From: Haliotis asinina
Taxonomy: Eukaryota; Mollusca; Gastropoda; Lepetellida; Haliotidae
Direction of reading: 5' to 3'
Assembly: GCF_037392515.1 (NCBI RefSeq)
Contig: NC_090285.1
Location: 1,863,501-1,927,500 of the forward strand
DNA: 64,000 bases
Part shown: in pieces, positions 34,967 through 43,791 of the stretch
Numbering within the stretch: position 1 is the first letter of the stretch
How the letters are laid out: each line of letters opens with the position of its first letter
Position numbers and translations under genes: made by a program
The notes under the pieces: generated by a model
Told to the model about the DNA's origin: nothing
Seen by the model: only the letters and a program-made list of their open reading frames with translations
The model's database searches: none

Positions 34967-35010
34967 TTGCGGTGGCTGAGCGGGTTAGGTGGCACACTGG
35001 CATCTTCCCA
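34967..35010 (+). mobile_element. tRNA-Leu-like SINE, head fragment
   Basis: GTTGCGGTGGCTGAGCGGGT matches the SINE head; the remainder is missing. It lies about 120 bp outside the Polinton's left end. Confidence 0.5.
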
Positions 35011-35128
35011 AATGTCAGACGCGTCGACAGTCAGACGGGTAATTATCAGATTAGTCATGGTTGGTAAGAATAACCTTTGCTCTTTTATTATTTACATATC
35101 AAATTATCAAATGTAAAATATGGTGATT

Positions 35129-35290
35129 AGTAGTATAGGGAATGACAGTTCTAAAACACTTTCAAGAAAAGTCTCTACAAAGCCTTATTTACTAAATAAG
35201 GCTTTGGTTGGGCCCTTAGCTCTTGCTACTATTACCCCTACTACTTAACGTGTGTTGGAGGTAACACTGTGCCGTACGGTACGATCAATA
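35129..35290 (+). repeat. Polinton left terminal inverted repeat
   Basis: Matches the right end over the outer 125 bp nearly base for base and again over the last 45 bp (AACACTGTGCCGTACGGTAC). It contains a perfect hairpin with a 12-bp stem (35179-35190 and 35194-35205, AAAGCCTTATTT) and a 3-base loop. Confidence 0.9.
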
Positions 35291-35336
35291 ATTCTTCTCT
35301 TACAAACCCCCTACCCGGCCCATCCCTCAAGTAGTA

Positions 35337-36209
35337 TCAGTTAGGTTCGTCGGCTTTCATATCCACTTTATCTATGTTGTAAGTTTTGACTGACCATATA
35401 GGATCGGTGGCCCGCTTACGGCTATCACCCTCGTGTTCCCCCGGCTGGTATAGATACCTCACTAGGGCCCTATCTGGTATCTGTTTCTCCTTCCCACGCA
35501 ATGGAGCGGCCGACTCTGCAACTATTGATTTTAGTTTGATAGCGTCTGCCGGTTTCTTACCGGTTAGACGGGTGACTTCATGGTTGATTGCCGACACCAC
35601 CTTGGGTAACCTCGTGACCCATTCAGTCGATCGTTTTCCAGGGGTGGCCATCTCCCTAGCATACTGATGACCGAACAAGCGCTCAGCCAAAGTCCTATTA
35701 AATCTCTCAACTATGGCTTGGCTGCGATGGGCTCCGGCCGTGCCACGCCTGACCTTTGTATCGTGTTTGGCTAGCAGTTGTGACACGGCACCCATGAACT
35801 CCCGTCCGGGGTCAACTTGCAGCTCTGTTGGCCACGTCAGCGGGCTGCGTTTGTATATGCGTTCGAATCCTCTGGCTACCTGGGCCGAATCTTTCGTGGT
35901 CAAGGGTTCGGCTTCCTTGTAACGACTGGCTACGTCCACTACGGTTAAGGCATACTTGTACCTCTTGTCGTGGGGTAGGAACAGTAGGTCTGCCTGGTGA
36001 ACGCTATTAGGTATGTTAATACCGAACCTCCTTCTAGGCACGTAGCGTGGTGCCGGCAAATAGATCTGCCACAGGGCTTGTTTTTCAAGCCACGCTTTGG
36101 CTTCCTCCGGGGGTACTCGCGCTATTTTAGCTAGCTTATCTACTGCGCTAGCTCCTTTCCAGTACCCACGCGGGCTGTAGTAAATAGCCTCAAATTTTTT
36201 CATGTCCAT
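35337..36209 (-). CDS. Polinton integrase (retroviral-type, rve fold)
   Basis: Inserts the element by strand transfer. 290 residues. The catalytic triad is D74 (HQADLLFLP), D133 (QVDPGREF) and E168 (AHRSQAIVERFN), with about 35 residues between the last two. The C-terminal 60 residues (DRALVRYLYQPGE... DPIWSVKTYNID) correspond to the beta-barrel region usual after the core. It overlaps the polymerase ORF by 20 bp, and its position next to the terminal repeat is usual for Polintons. The family was recognised from the triad and its surroundings. Confidence 0.93.
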   Translation of the reverse strand: MDMKKFEAIYYSPRGYWKGASAVDKLAKIARVPPEEAKAWLEKQALWQIYLPAPRYVPRRRFGINIPNSVHQADLLFLPHDKRYKYALTVVDVASRYKEAEPLTTKDSAQVARGFERIYKRSPLTWPTELQVDPGREFMGAVSQLLAKHDTKVRRGTAGAHRSQAIVERFNRTLAERLFGHQYAREMATPGKRSTEWVTRLPKVVSAINHEVTRLTGKKPADAIKLKSIVAESAAPLRGKEKQIPDRALVRYLYQPGEHEGDSRKRATDPIWSVKTYNIDKVDMKADEPN

Positions 36210-39200
36210 ACGCGTATGTGTTTATCCCATCAATAGCTATCCAACGTTTCGTGTCCATAGGCGACAGGGACGTCTTGTTTATAGTCAGTCCGTATATCTT
36301 ATGCCCATCACTTCTAAGTGTGTTCATTTTATGTCTAAAGGTACGGGTCTTGAACAGGGCTTCCTTGAATCTGGCGTGTTTGATGTGTTGTTTCACCACA
36401 TACTTCTTAACCCCCTTAGCCTTCCGGATCTCACTATTGTCGGCTTTCAGTATGGAGTACATCTTAGGTCTCAAACCTATGTACTCGGCTATGGGCGTGC
36501 CAGCACACTCGTCCTTCATCTTACCTAGGACCTTTTTATTTACCGTACTGTGTATGGCATGGGTCTTAGGGTAGTCGCTGGTGTCGTATAAATCGAGGTG
36601 TTTTTTCATGTCCTCGTACACGTCATCGGTTCGAATCTCCATCAGCAGGGAATCCGTGTCAGTGTACAGCACTTCACACCTGTCACCGTACTGTTTCTTG
36701 AGCTCGTTGTAGTAAAAGTCGTACATCAGGTGTTTGGATAAATCGAGGATGCTCATCCCCACGTAAACAGGCTGGTTGAATTTTATGTGGCTTTTCTTCA
36801 TGTGTAGGGCAACCAGGTTGTCTGTGAATATCTTACTACGGTTGAATGCCGGACTGGCTATCAATCTCCTGAGCTTGTCTTCCTCACTCGACCGAACCAG
36901 CTTCACGGTCACGCGTTTCCTCAGGTTCTCCATAGTCTTACCAAACACCGAGTTGTTCATGAGCTTGTAGAGATTTTTCTCAAAATCACTGGTGGCTTTT
37001 TTTCGTAGGTCTGTGTTCATTCTGATGTAGGGCTCCATCCATGGGCTCTGGTCGAACATGAGCACCCTGTGTATTTTGGTTAGTCTCATACCCAACGACA
37101 GGTACAGCTGTAGGTTGCGATAGTGAACGATGTACTTGGTCTTATTCATTAAGTTAGGCACGAGTTTTTCAACGTCTGTTACACGACCACCTGACAAGTT
37201 ATGTTGGTACTCAGACATCCAGTCTGGGTTAACCCTCATACGTTCGGGGGCCAGGGGGTAGCTGTTGTGTGATGTGTGTAATTCCTTGGTATACTCTAAG
37301 TCAACCTCGAGGATATACCCTTTGTTCGAATCTGGTGCAACCCCTATAACATCAACGTGGGGTACCCATTCGAATCCCCCTGTAGGTAGATACTGACTCA
37401 TGGCCCAGCCGTACAGGTTGTTTGCGTCGAGGTAGAGAATGTGATTGGTTGGCTTGTTAGGATCGTAACCTTTCACGTATTGATTATTTGCTTTCGTGTA
37501 TCGTTTGGATGCCATGGAAATCCCACCTCGCAAGCCTTTCTCAATGAATAGGTGCATGTCGTAATCTGTGAGCAATTCCAAATTAACTCCGGTCCTTTTA
37601 AGCAAGGCGTCCCACGACAGACCTGGGCTGGTGTAATACCATGCGGGGTCGAGTTTATACTGCTTGAAACACGTCCGCCTAAACGTCTCAAACACGTCGG
37701 CTAACAGCAGTACATCTGTCCTCAAGTACAGGTCGTGATAATCACCCAGGTTCTTACAACCCAGTTTATTCCATACGTTAGTCGCGTGCGAGTAATCATC
37801 TCGTGAGACGGACGCCTCATTCAGCTTGCTATAAAAGCAGTCAATAGGGGGTAGTCTGGTCTCGGTGAACTTGACCCAACTATCCATGTACTCATAGGGG
37901 TACACACCCTTCCTCATAAGCAGGGGTCTAGTCTCGGCGTCTGTGTATCGATCGGTGATAGGGAAGGTATTGTTGGCCTTGACCAGACTGTCGAGTGACG
38001 ACAGGAGGAACTGAAACGAGTCAATGAACCTAAGTCCGTTTAAGCTGAAGGAGATGTATCTCTCCATGTTGTTGGGGATGCACGTTATATTACCATCGAT
38101 TTTCGCGATGGCCTGCATGATCAAGTGTGAGTCGTACCCTCTCAAGTTGTGAAAGACAACGGGGATGTTTATTGTCTTAGGGTTGATTTTAAGCTTGAGG
38201 TTGCACGCGCTGTGAGCGGCGCCTCTATACTTACCAGTTATGTGGCAGTGATCTCTCACCGAATCACCGTTAAGTGGTGAGTCACACACGTGACAGTTAG
38301 TGCTACGCTTGTGAGCTAACTTGTCGTCTTGGGTCAGACGCATGGGAGCGATTTTATACAATGCATTCCTAATAATTTTTTCTTCCTCCTGCAAACACTT
38401 TAGAAACCTTTCAGCCGCGTCAGGGCCCCTATACACTACCGGAGCTTTCGTTTCCCCGTCACAACGGACGACAATGTATCCAAACCCACAGGCTTTATGC
38501 TCTTGTGTCTTGTGGGTGAAGGGAGCCTCGCCGGCGGCACCACTGGGGGAATCCCCACCCACAACCAAGGCTTCGAAGTCGGCGTATATGATATAAGGCA
38601 CAGACATTTGGTTCTTGTGGTTACTGAATTTTAGGATTTTGTTATCTTCCTTAGGCATGTCGACTCGTATAGCCGTCTGCCCCACACCTTGGCAATCCTC
38701 CCGGTGGGATTCTAATAAATCAGCTCGACTGAAACCGTGTAGGCATCGTACACAAAAGTGTTTTCCCCCATCGTGTTTCGACTGGTCGTGCAACAACCGG
38801 CTGAGATGTTTTATCCACGTGTAGTGATACTTTTCACCTCGTTGGATCATGAATATATTGATAACTTGGCGATCCTTCACCGGGCTGACCCTGTGTACTA
38901 TTGTTTTGTTACCTTCGTGCCCAAAGACATTTATAGCCATATTATTCTGTTTTTCTACTTTAGTGATCTGGGATATGGGGGTGGGTTCATCTATACCATC
39001 CCAGTTGAGCCCATCATCCTGAGGATAATTAGAAGGCCTGTTCGGATTAGTGTCAGCTGGAAATAAGGCTGACCTGATAGCTAACCTCAGGCAATCGTTT
39101 CCTCTATTCTTAACGTTTACTATGGCATGTTTGTTCCTATAGTAGGGAGGCAAGGCTAGGTATGACCCGCCTCTGAACGGCACGTAGTTAGCTATGTCTA

Positions 39201-39924
39201 GATAGACATTATCGATTTTATCTACAGCCCACCCGGACCCCAAGTGTGTGTAGCGTTCTAGGTATTCTCGTATCTGCTGAAAACTGGTATCGATTGATGC
39301 GTCAATGGTCTCTGTATGTGTGACGACCTCTTGTTGACCTCGGAAGTAAGGCTGAACATACTCAGTGGCCCGTGTGGGGCCCCCAACCTGCTTATCGAGC
39401 GACATTTTCACTGTGATCTGAAACTTGATACTTCCTAGGTTATTTAGTTCCTGGTTGACCTTATCAGCTATCAGAGGCTTGATATCTGTAATGTCTATGT
39501 TTCTATCAACGTGCATGCGCCAACCTCTCAAATAGTTGCCTACAGCGCGCTCAGTGCGCACGAACTGTAGGTCAATAGCTCTATTCTGTCGTAATAATTC
39601 TACAAGCTGTGGTTTTCTCATACGGGAATACCCGCCTAAACCCAAATCGTGTGCCTCGGCTTTCAGTTGTTTTACAGTGGGATGTGCTACGGGGGGATGT
39701 GATAACAATTCGACTAACCCGGCTCTCCCCAGGTTTGAATAACCCGTGTATCCAAGCTGTTTTGCTTGAGCTTTTAATTGTTTTACCGTAGGAGGGGCTT
39801 CTAAACCTAGTAATCTCAACAATGCTGACTTCCGCATTCTAGAATACCCGATCACACCTCTCTGTTTTGCGACCCGCTTGAGCTCGCGCGCAGTAGTCAT
39901 AGTGTTTACACCTAACATAACCAA
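36190..39924 (-). CDS. Polinton protein-primed DNA polymerase B
   Basis: 1244 residues; copies the element with 3'-5' proofreading. Three tandem SAP/Rho-N-like modules (about residues 8-115, each with LK..A..LG..GYS..R...L..LL) open the protein. A C2H2-type segment HFCVRCLHGFSRADLLESH is near 383. The exonuclease motif YADFEAL is near 444. A Cys/His insert (CHVCDSPL then DHCHITGKYRGAAH) resembling endonuclease VII/HNH proteins is near 541, followed by FHNLRGYDSHLI. Polymerase motif A is YLDANNLYGWAM (about 831), motif B KLMNNSVFGKT (about 986) and motif C YTDTDS (about 1088). The length and order match Polinton polymerases known from invertebrates. Confidence 0.95.
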   Translation of the reverse strand: MVMLGVNTMTTARELKRVAKQRGVIGYSRMRKSALLRLLGLEAPPTVKQLKAQAKQLGYTGYSNLGRAGLVELLSHPPVAHPTVKQLKAEAHDLGLGGYSRMRKPQLVELLRQNRAIDLQFVRTERAVGNYLRGWRMHVDRNIDITDIKPLIADKVNQELNNLGSIKFQITVKMSLDKQVGGPTRATEYVQPYFRGQQEVVTHTETIDASIDTSFQQIREYLERYTHLGSGWAVDKIDNVYLDIANYVPFRGGSYLALPPYYRNKHAIVNVKNRGNDCLRLAIRSALFPADTNPNRPSNYPQDDGLNWDGIDEPTPISQITKVEKQNNMAINVFGHEGNKTIVHRVSPVKDRQVINIFMIQRGEKYHYTWIKHLSRLLHDQSKHDGGKHFCVRCLHGFSRADLLESHREDCQGVGQTAIRVDMPKEDNKILKFSNHKNQMSVPYIIYADFEALVVGGDSPSGAAGEAPFTHKTQEHKACGFGYIVVRCDGETKAPVVYRGPDAAERFLKCLQEEEKIIRNALYKIAPMRLTQDDKLAHKRSTNCHVCDSPLNGDSVRDHCHITGKYRGAAHSACNLKLKINPKTINIPVVFHNLRGYDSHLIMQAIAKIDGNITCIPNNMERYISFSLNGLRFIDSFQFLLSSLDSLVKANNTFPITDRYTDAETRPLLMRKGVYPYEYMDSWVKFTETRLPPIDCFYSKLNEASVSRDDYSHATNVWNKLGCKNLGDYHDLYLRTDVLLLADVFETFRRTCFKQYKLDPAWYYTSPGLSWDALLKRTGVNLELLTDYDMHLFIEKGLRGGISMASKRYTKANNQYVKGYDPNKPTNHILYLDANNLYGWAMSQYLPTGGFEWVPHVDVIGVAPDSNKGYILEVDLEYTKELHTSHNSYPLAPERMRVNPDWMSEYQHNLSGGRVTDVEKLVPNLMNKTKYIVHYRNLQLYLSLGMRLTKIHRVLMFDQSPWMEPYIRMNTDLRKKATSDFEKNLYKLMNNSVFGKTMENLRKRVTVKLVRSSEEDKLRRLIASPAFNRSKIFTDNLVALHMKKSHIKFNQPVYVGMSILDLSKHLMYDFYYNELKKQYGDRCEVLYTDTDSLLMEIRTDDVYEDMKKHLDLYDTSDYPKTHAIHSTVNKKVLGKMKDECAGTPIAEYIGLRPKMYSILKADNSEIRKAKGVKKYVVKQHIKHARFKEALFKTRTFRHKMNTLRSDGHKIYGLTINKTSLSPMDTKRWIAIDGINTYAYGHEKI

Positions 39925-39961
39925 TGTCTAATTGGGTCACAGTAAAGGGAGGTAACCCCAT

Positions 39962-40225
39962 TTATTTGGAGTCTATCTTGAGCAGTCGCCTACGTTCTTT
40001 TATGCAGACTTTTTTATTCTCGTAGATGAGTTGATGTCTGACTACGTTCGCTCCGTGAGCTTTACATAGACAGTAGTGTCCTTTAACCCCGATACCACAC
40101 ACAGAACACGTGTAGTTAGGACTTCCCATATGGAAACAACAGAACCCCTGATTCCTGCATTTCCTACCACAGGCCTCGGTCTTCCCCATAAGTATGTATT
40201 CGCATCGGTATGGAGCGGGTCTCAT
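39962..40225 (-). CDS. Small Cys/His-rich Polinton protein
   Basis: 87 residues with many Cys and His in pairs (CEYILMGKTEACGRKC, CCFHMG, CSVCGIG, CLCKAHG), suggesting one or two zinc-binding sites, and a basic C-terminus (KERRRLLKIDSK). Possibly nucleic-acid binding. It lies just upstream of the polymerase gene in the same direction, with a TATATA-type sequence (ACTTATATAGG) before its start. No family recognised. Confidence 0.7.
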   Translation of the reverse strand: MRPAPYRCEYILMGKTEACGRKCRNQGFCCFHMGSPNYTCSVCGIGVKGHYCLCKAHGANVVRHQLIYENKKVCIKERRRLLKIDSK

Positions 40226-40244
40226 GTTTACTTATATAGGTATT

Positions 40245-40670
40245 TTAATTTAATTGCTTAGCAACCAATGCAGTAGCTGCTATACCCAACACTATGAAGC
40301 CCAGTTCACGATTCATTTGTCCCTTGGATGGTGTGTAGTACTGAGCGAGTGTGGGTTTATTGAGCGGTTCCAATCGTTTACCAGTTAGTAGGTAGTATTC
40401 TTTCATTGCTTCATCGACATCGTTGAATGTTTGAACGGCATGGTTTTCACGCTGGAGTTGTTCGTTAATAAAATCGATCCTCTGGAGGCGTTTTTTAGCG
40501 TACTCGGCCTGTGCCTTTTGTAAGTTCTCAGTAGCGAGATTGTGCCGCTTCCTTTCTTCCTGTATTTCAGCCGTGTGATCATCTCGTAGTTTTGAGAAGA
40601 GGAAATTACTCCCGGAAAATGCCAGGGCATTCACTAACGCCCCACCGATCATCATAGCTATCGTGGCCAT
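40245..40670 (-). CDS. Polinton protein with two membrane segments and a coiled coil
   Basis: 141 residues. An N-terminal hydrophobic stretch (about 1-22), a charged helical middle rich in Q, E, K and R (about 28-90, probable coiled coil) and a C-terminal hydrophobic stretch (ELGFIVLGIAATALVAKQLN). This could be a virion or host membrane protein. Function unknown. Confidence 0.65.
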   Translation of the reverse strand: MATIAMMIGGALVNALAFSGSNFLFSKLRDDHTAEIQEERKRHNLATENLQKAQAEYAKKRLQRIDFINEQLQRENHAVQTFNDVDEAMKEYYLLTGKRLEPLNKPTLAQYYTPSKGQMNRELGFIVLGIAATALVAKQLN

Positions 40671-40677
40671 CCTATAT

Positions 40678-40905
40678 TTATTTCATTATATTATCAGGTA
40701 TTATCCCTTGTTTTACTAGGATGTCTTTTGTGGCCATCGCCATACCAAGGTTCATTATGAGCATACCCATATCCTGCAGGTTGAAATCTAGCTTGATAGT
40801 TGGTTGTTTAAGCACCATTTTAGTCAACCGAGCGTACCCTACTGCTAGACTGGCGTCCACTGTGGCGTGGTATGCGTCGTTGACGAACGTTTTCCCCTCA
40901 GACAT
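40678..40905 (-). CDS. Small Polinton protein, unknown
   Basis: 75 residues, with a mildly hydrophobic helix near the C-terminus (MGMLIMNLGMAMATKDILV). TATATAAAAAT lies directly upstream of the start, like other genes of this element. No family recognised. Confidence 0.55.
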   Translation of the reverse strand: MSEGKTFVNDAYHATVDASLAVGYARLTKMVLKQPTIKLDFNLQDMGMLIMNLGMAMATKDILVKQGIIPDNIMK

Positions 40906-40930
40906 TATGTATATATAAAAATATTTTAAA

Positions 40931-41275
40931 TTATAACATGATATGCGGGTCGACAGTGGGGGTTACCACCTCACTGTTGGGGGGTACCCCCACGTTTACC
41001 TCACGTCCCTCACGTGTATATAACCACAAGATAGCCAAGGCAGCAGTTACGCCTACAGCCAACAACAGTCGGGGGTTGGTCACTGTAATAATTTTATGTT
41101 GGTTACACCACCGTTTTTTACCGGCAGCTACTCTCTTAGGATTCTTCTGTCTGGTTACTGTTGGGGTCACTTCCCCCACTGGTTCCCTGGTCTCCTGTGA
41201 AGGAGTCACTTCCCTCACTGTTGGGGGTGTGGGGGGTACCACCACTGGGGTTTCCTCCTCCTCCCTGGCATCCAT
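40931..41275 (-). CDS. Single-pass membrane protein of the Polinton
   Basis: 114 residues. A Pro/Thr/Glu-rich N-terminus (about 1-48), a basic patch (KNPKRVAAGKKRW), one transmembrane helix (about LLLAVGVTAALAILWLYT) and a short tail. Its first 140 bp overlap the neighbouring ORF in another frame. Function unknown. Confidence 0.6.
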   Translation of the reverse strand: MDAREEEETPVVVPPTPPTVREVTPSQETREPVGEVTPTVTRQKNPKRVAAGKKRWCNQHKIITVTNPRLLLAVGVTAALAILWLYTREGREVNVGVPPNSEVVTPTVDPHIML

Positions 41276-41729
41276 CTATACTATTATTATTATTTTTTCT
41301 CTCAAATTGACAATGCTTTGCTGTGATAATCGCCGCCGTCACTGGAGCCAACAACATACCATATTTGTGGTACAGCCCGCAGCTGATAGAGCTCACGGCG
41401 TGTTCGATAAAAGGGTCTTTCTCGAGGTCTTCCCACAGGTAAAGTCGGCGCTCTGGTGGAATGGGAAGGAAGTATGACACAATACCGGTGTATATCTGGG
41501 TCATAGCCGATCCTATTGTCTTTGTCATTTCTGCTCCGAGCCGGGACTCGTATCTAGCGTACAGCTTATCGATTTCTTCGGCTGACATTTTGTGAATTTT
41601 ATCAGGAGTGTAGTCTCCAAAGTAATGTTTGGCTTTGCCGCCAACAGCCAACGCCACCAGTTTCTCTCGCTTATCATCAGTGGGGGAACCCTCCACCAAC
41701 AATTGTTCGAGCAATTCCTCACACTCCAT
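41136..41729 (-). CDS. Polinton protein, unknown, 197 residues
   Basis: I chose the start MECEELLEQLL at 41729 rather than the upstream Met at 41837 because TTATAATATAA lies just before it, as before other starts in this element. Residues 1-110 look helical and globular, the middle has a hydrophobic segment (YGMLLAPVTAAIITA), and the C-terminal 40 residues are Gly/Ser/Asn-rich low complexity. No family recognised. Confidence 0.6.
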   Translation of the reverse strand: MECEELLEQLLVEGSPTDDKREKLVALAVGGKAKHYFGDYTPDKIHKMSAEEIDKLYARYESRLGAEMTKTIGSAMTQIYTGIVSYFLPIPPERRLYLWEDLEKDPFIEHAVSSISCGLYHKYGMLLAPVTAAIITAKHCQFERKNNNNSIDGCQGGGGNPSGGTPHTPNSEGSDSFTGDQGTSGGSDPNSNQTEES

Positions 41730-41846
41730 CTTATAATATAACAAGTAAGATTTAGTTTTAACTATATAATACCCGATGCAGACAAAACACAGAGAAATGA
41801 AGGTTAAGTTGCACACGACAAACACTTCAAATATCATAGCTATATG

Positions 41847-41888
41847 CTTAGCTTTTGCTTAGCTTTGCTTAGCTTTGCTTAGCTTTAG
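41847..41888. repeat. Short tandem repeat between two Polinton genes
   Basis: Four or five copies of GCTTAGCTTT between the ATPase stop codon and the next gene downstream. Confidence 0.8.
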
Positions 41889-42526
41889 CACACCCTATAT
41901 GCTACTGGTTGGTCGGTTTTTAGAACGAGCTTAGCGTGTTTAGTTTCAGCGAGCTGTTTCTTCACCCGTTCCCGTTCTAATTTGCTCATCACATCGTTCT
42001 CTCTCAAACACTCCTCGAACGAATCCCTGTCCTTGCAGTGAAATAAGGCCACCCATCGCGTCTGCTCCCTGAGGTCTTTCAACACCGAGTTGAACTTCTG
42101 CGTTAGCACCCAGACGCTGTGATTTGCATGCCGGCCGGAGAAGGCCAGGTACGATAGCATGTCTCTCTTTTTTGTTATCTCGCGATTAGCGCTGCAGTCG
42201 TCCAGTATGAACAGCGTCGGTTCCCCTTTAAATTTCTCGTGAAGAGCTTTCAACCAGTCCTGCAGGCGTGTTCCAGGGTCGATTTTGTGTACGTCCGGGT
42301 CCGTCATCACCCAAGGTCGCGCGTACGTTTTATTCATGCTCAGAGTAGGGCACATGATAACGATGTTATCGAACACATCCTTGTAGTAACCCTCCAACAT
42401 ATCCAACACGAAAACGGTCTTCCCACAGCCAGTCTGCCCGCACACTATGGCGCAGTGTGGGTCAGTGGGCAGTTGTGGGTACCCCTGGGTACCCCCACTA
42501 GTAGATGGCTTGCACGAATCTCCCAT
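41885..42526 (-). CDS. Polinton genome-packaging ATPase (FtsK/HerA, A32-like)
   Basis: 213 residues. The Walker A motif GQTGCGKT is at residues 30-37, and Walker B LFILDD ends at residues 110-111. The segment SVWVLTQKFNSVLKDLREQTRW contains the sensor-type Q and the Arg of this family. It should drive DNA into the capsid. It lies directly downstream of the capsid region on the same strand, the usual Polinton arrangement. Confidence 0.93.
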   Translation of the reverse strand: MGDSCKPSTSGGTQGYPQLPTDPHCAIVCGQTGCGKTVFVLDMLEGYYKDVFDNIVIMCPTLSMNKTYARPWVMTDPDVHKIDPGTRLQDWLKALHEKFKGEPTLFILDDCSANREITKKRDMLSYLAFSGRHANHSVWVLTQKFNSVLKDLREQTRWVALFHCKDRDSFEECLRENDVMSKLERERVKKQLAETKHAKLVLKTDQPVAYRVC

Positions 42527-43759
42527 TGTCTATATTAAGTTGCGCGTCCATAATAACGTACAGATATAATTTCAACTTACCAGCGGGTTGAGCCTTCTTA
42601 GTAATCTGGATGGTTATCCCTTCGCTGCCGTTATCTGTACGGCGCCCGCTACCGTGCAGTTTATCATCATCCGTGGATCGCATGTCCAACCATAGGGCGT
42701 ACTTGGTGGTCAGGTATTCACCGATCTGCACGGAGCCGAGGTCCAGGTCCTTTGTTATATAATGTGAGGTCCCCACTGGTAGCTTTTTATCTCATCCCAC
42801 TGCTGGTGTGGTCTCATACCATGACTGAACAGCTGGTTGGGCACGCCCTCGATGGTCACTTCCACCTTTTCAATCTCGGGGTTGAAAAACTTCTCGCTGT
42901 CCCTCCGGAATGGCTCGTAATCCTCCACGGGGACGACCAGGATACCTTTCATCGATCGGGCAGGCACGTTCAGGTTGATATTCCACACACTGTCGCTCTT
43001 ATCTCGCACGACTGATCTATGCCTCAGTACGCGATCGTACAGGATAGCCATCTTCCCAGAGTACTGGCTTCGAACCTGCCTGGCCAGCTCCGGGCTAGTG
43101 ACCATGTCGAACTCCAGAGAGATGTTGTCTATGGTATAACTGGTCTCATCACCGTTCGGCGTACGCACTACTTTGCTATAGTCGTTAAACGTGAGCTCGT
43201 ATTCGAGCCTATCACCCAGCGCGGCCTGGTAAAACGGCGCGTGTCCCATGAGCAACTCGAAGTCGAGCGGCACGCAGAATCGATTCCCGTATGCTCGAGC
43301 GATGGCCTTTTCACCGTCCGATAGCTTGTCTAGCTGGTCTGGCGTGAAGGCATACCCTATACGCGACCGGGTTGATTTGCTGATACCCTGGTACACATCA
43401 TTGACTCGTTCTCCCTCGCTTTTCCAGAGATCCCCATAGCAGTGAAACACGTCGCTGTCGTCGATACTCAGCACCTCGTTACCGCTGATCTTGACGGTCG
43501 TTTTCTTGATGATGGCTCGACCCACGTTCCGCACTAGCTCGCGTTTGTCGTTGTCGAAGGTCAACGTGATATTGAACGCCAGTCGAACAGTGCCTGGTAC
43601 AATGAGGTCATTCTCACCAAGGTTTGGAAATCTAACCAGCAGAGTTTGATTCTGGTCTATCTTGCTGGGATTGTTGGTGATGGTCACCGACTGTCGCACG
43701 GCTCTGGCTCCTAATGGCTCTCTCAATCTTCTGAAAGGATCTAATTTTCTACCGTACAT
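42498..43759 (-). CDS. Polinton major capsid protein region (double jelly-roll)
   Basis: The start MYGRKLDPFRRL at 43759 is preferred over an upstream Met because GTTATATAAATG lies directly before it. Beta-strand-rich sequence runs through VRLAFNITLTFDN, KISGNEVLSID, RLEYELTFNDY and ISLEFDMVTSPELA, as expected of two jelly-roll domains. Position beside the packaging ATPase, size and sequence character fit the Polinton major capsid protein. Treated as a fossil region; no reading frame is proposed here beyond this description. Confidence 0.85.
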
Positions 43760-43791
43760 TGTTATATAAATGAAATATATTTTTAATACTA

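Noticed and set aside
35040-35128. Possible outward extension of the Polinton ends (AATGTAAAAT on both flanks)
   Set aside because: The match is short, AT-rich and not aligned at equal distance, while the AGTAGTATAGGG ends with TGATT on both sides explain the boundary.
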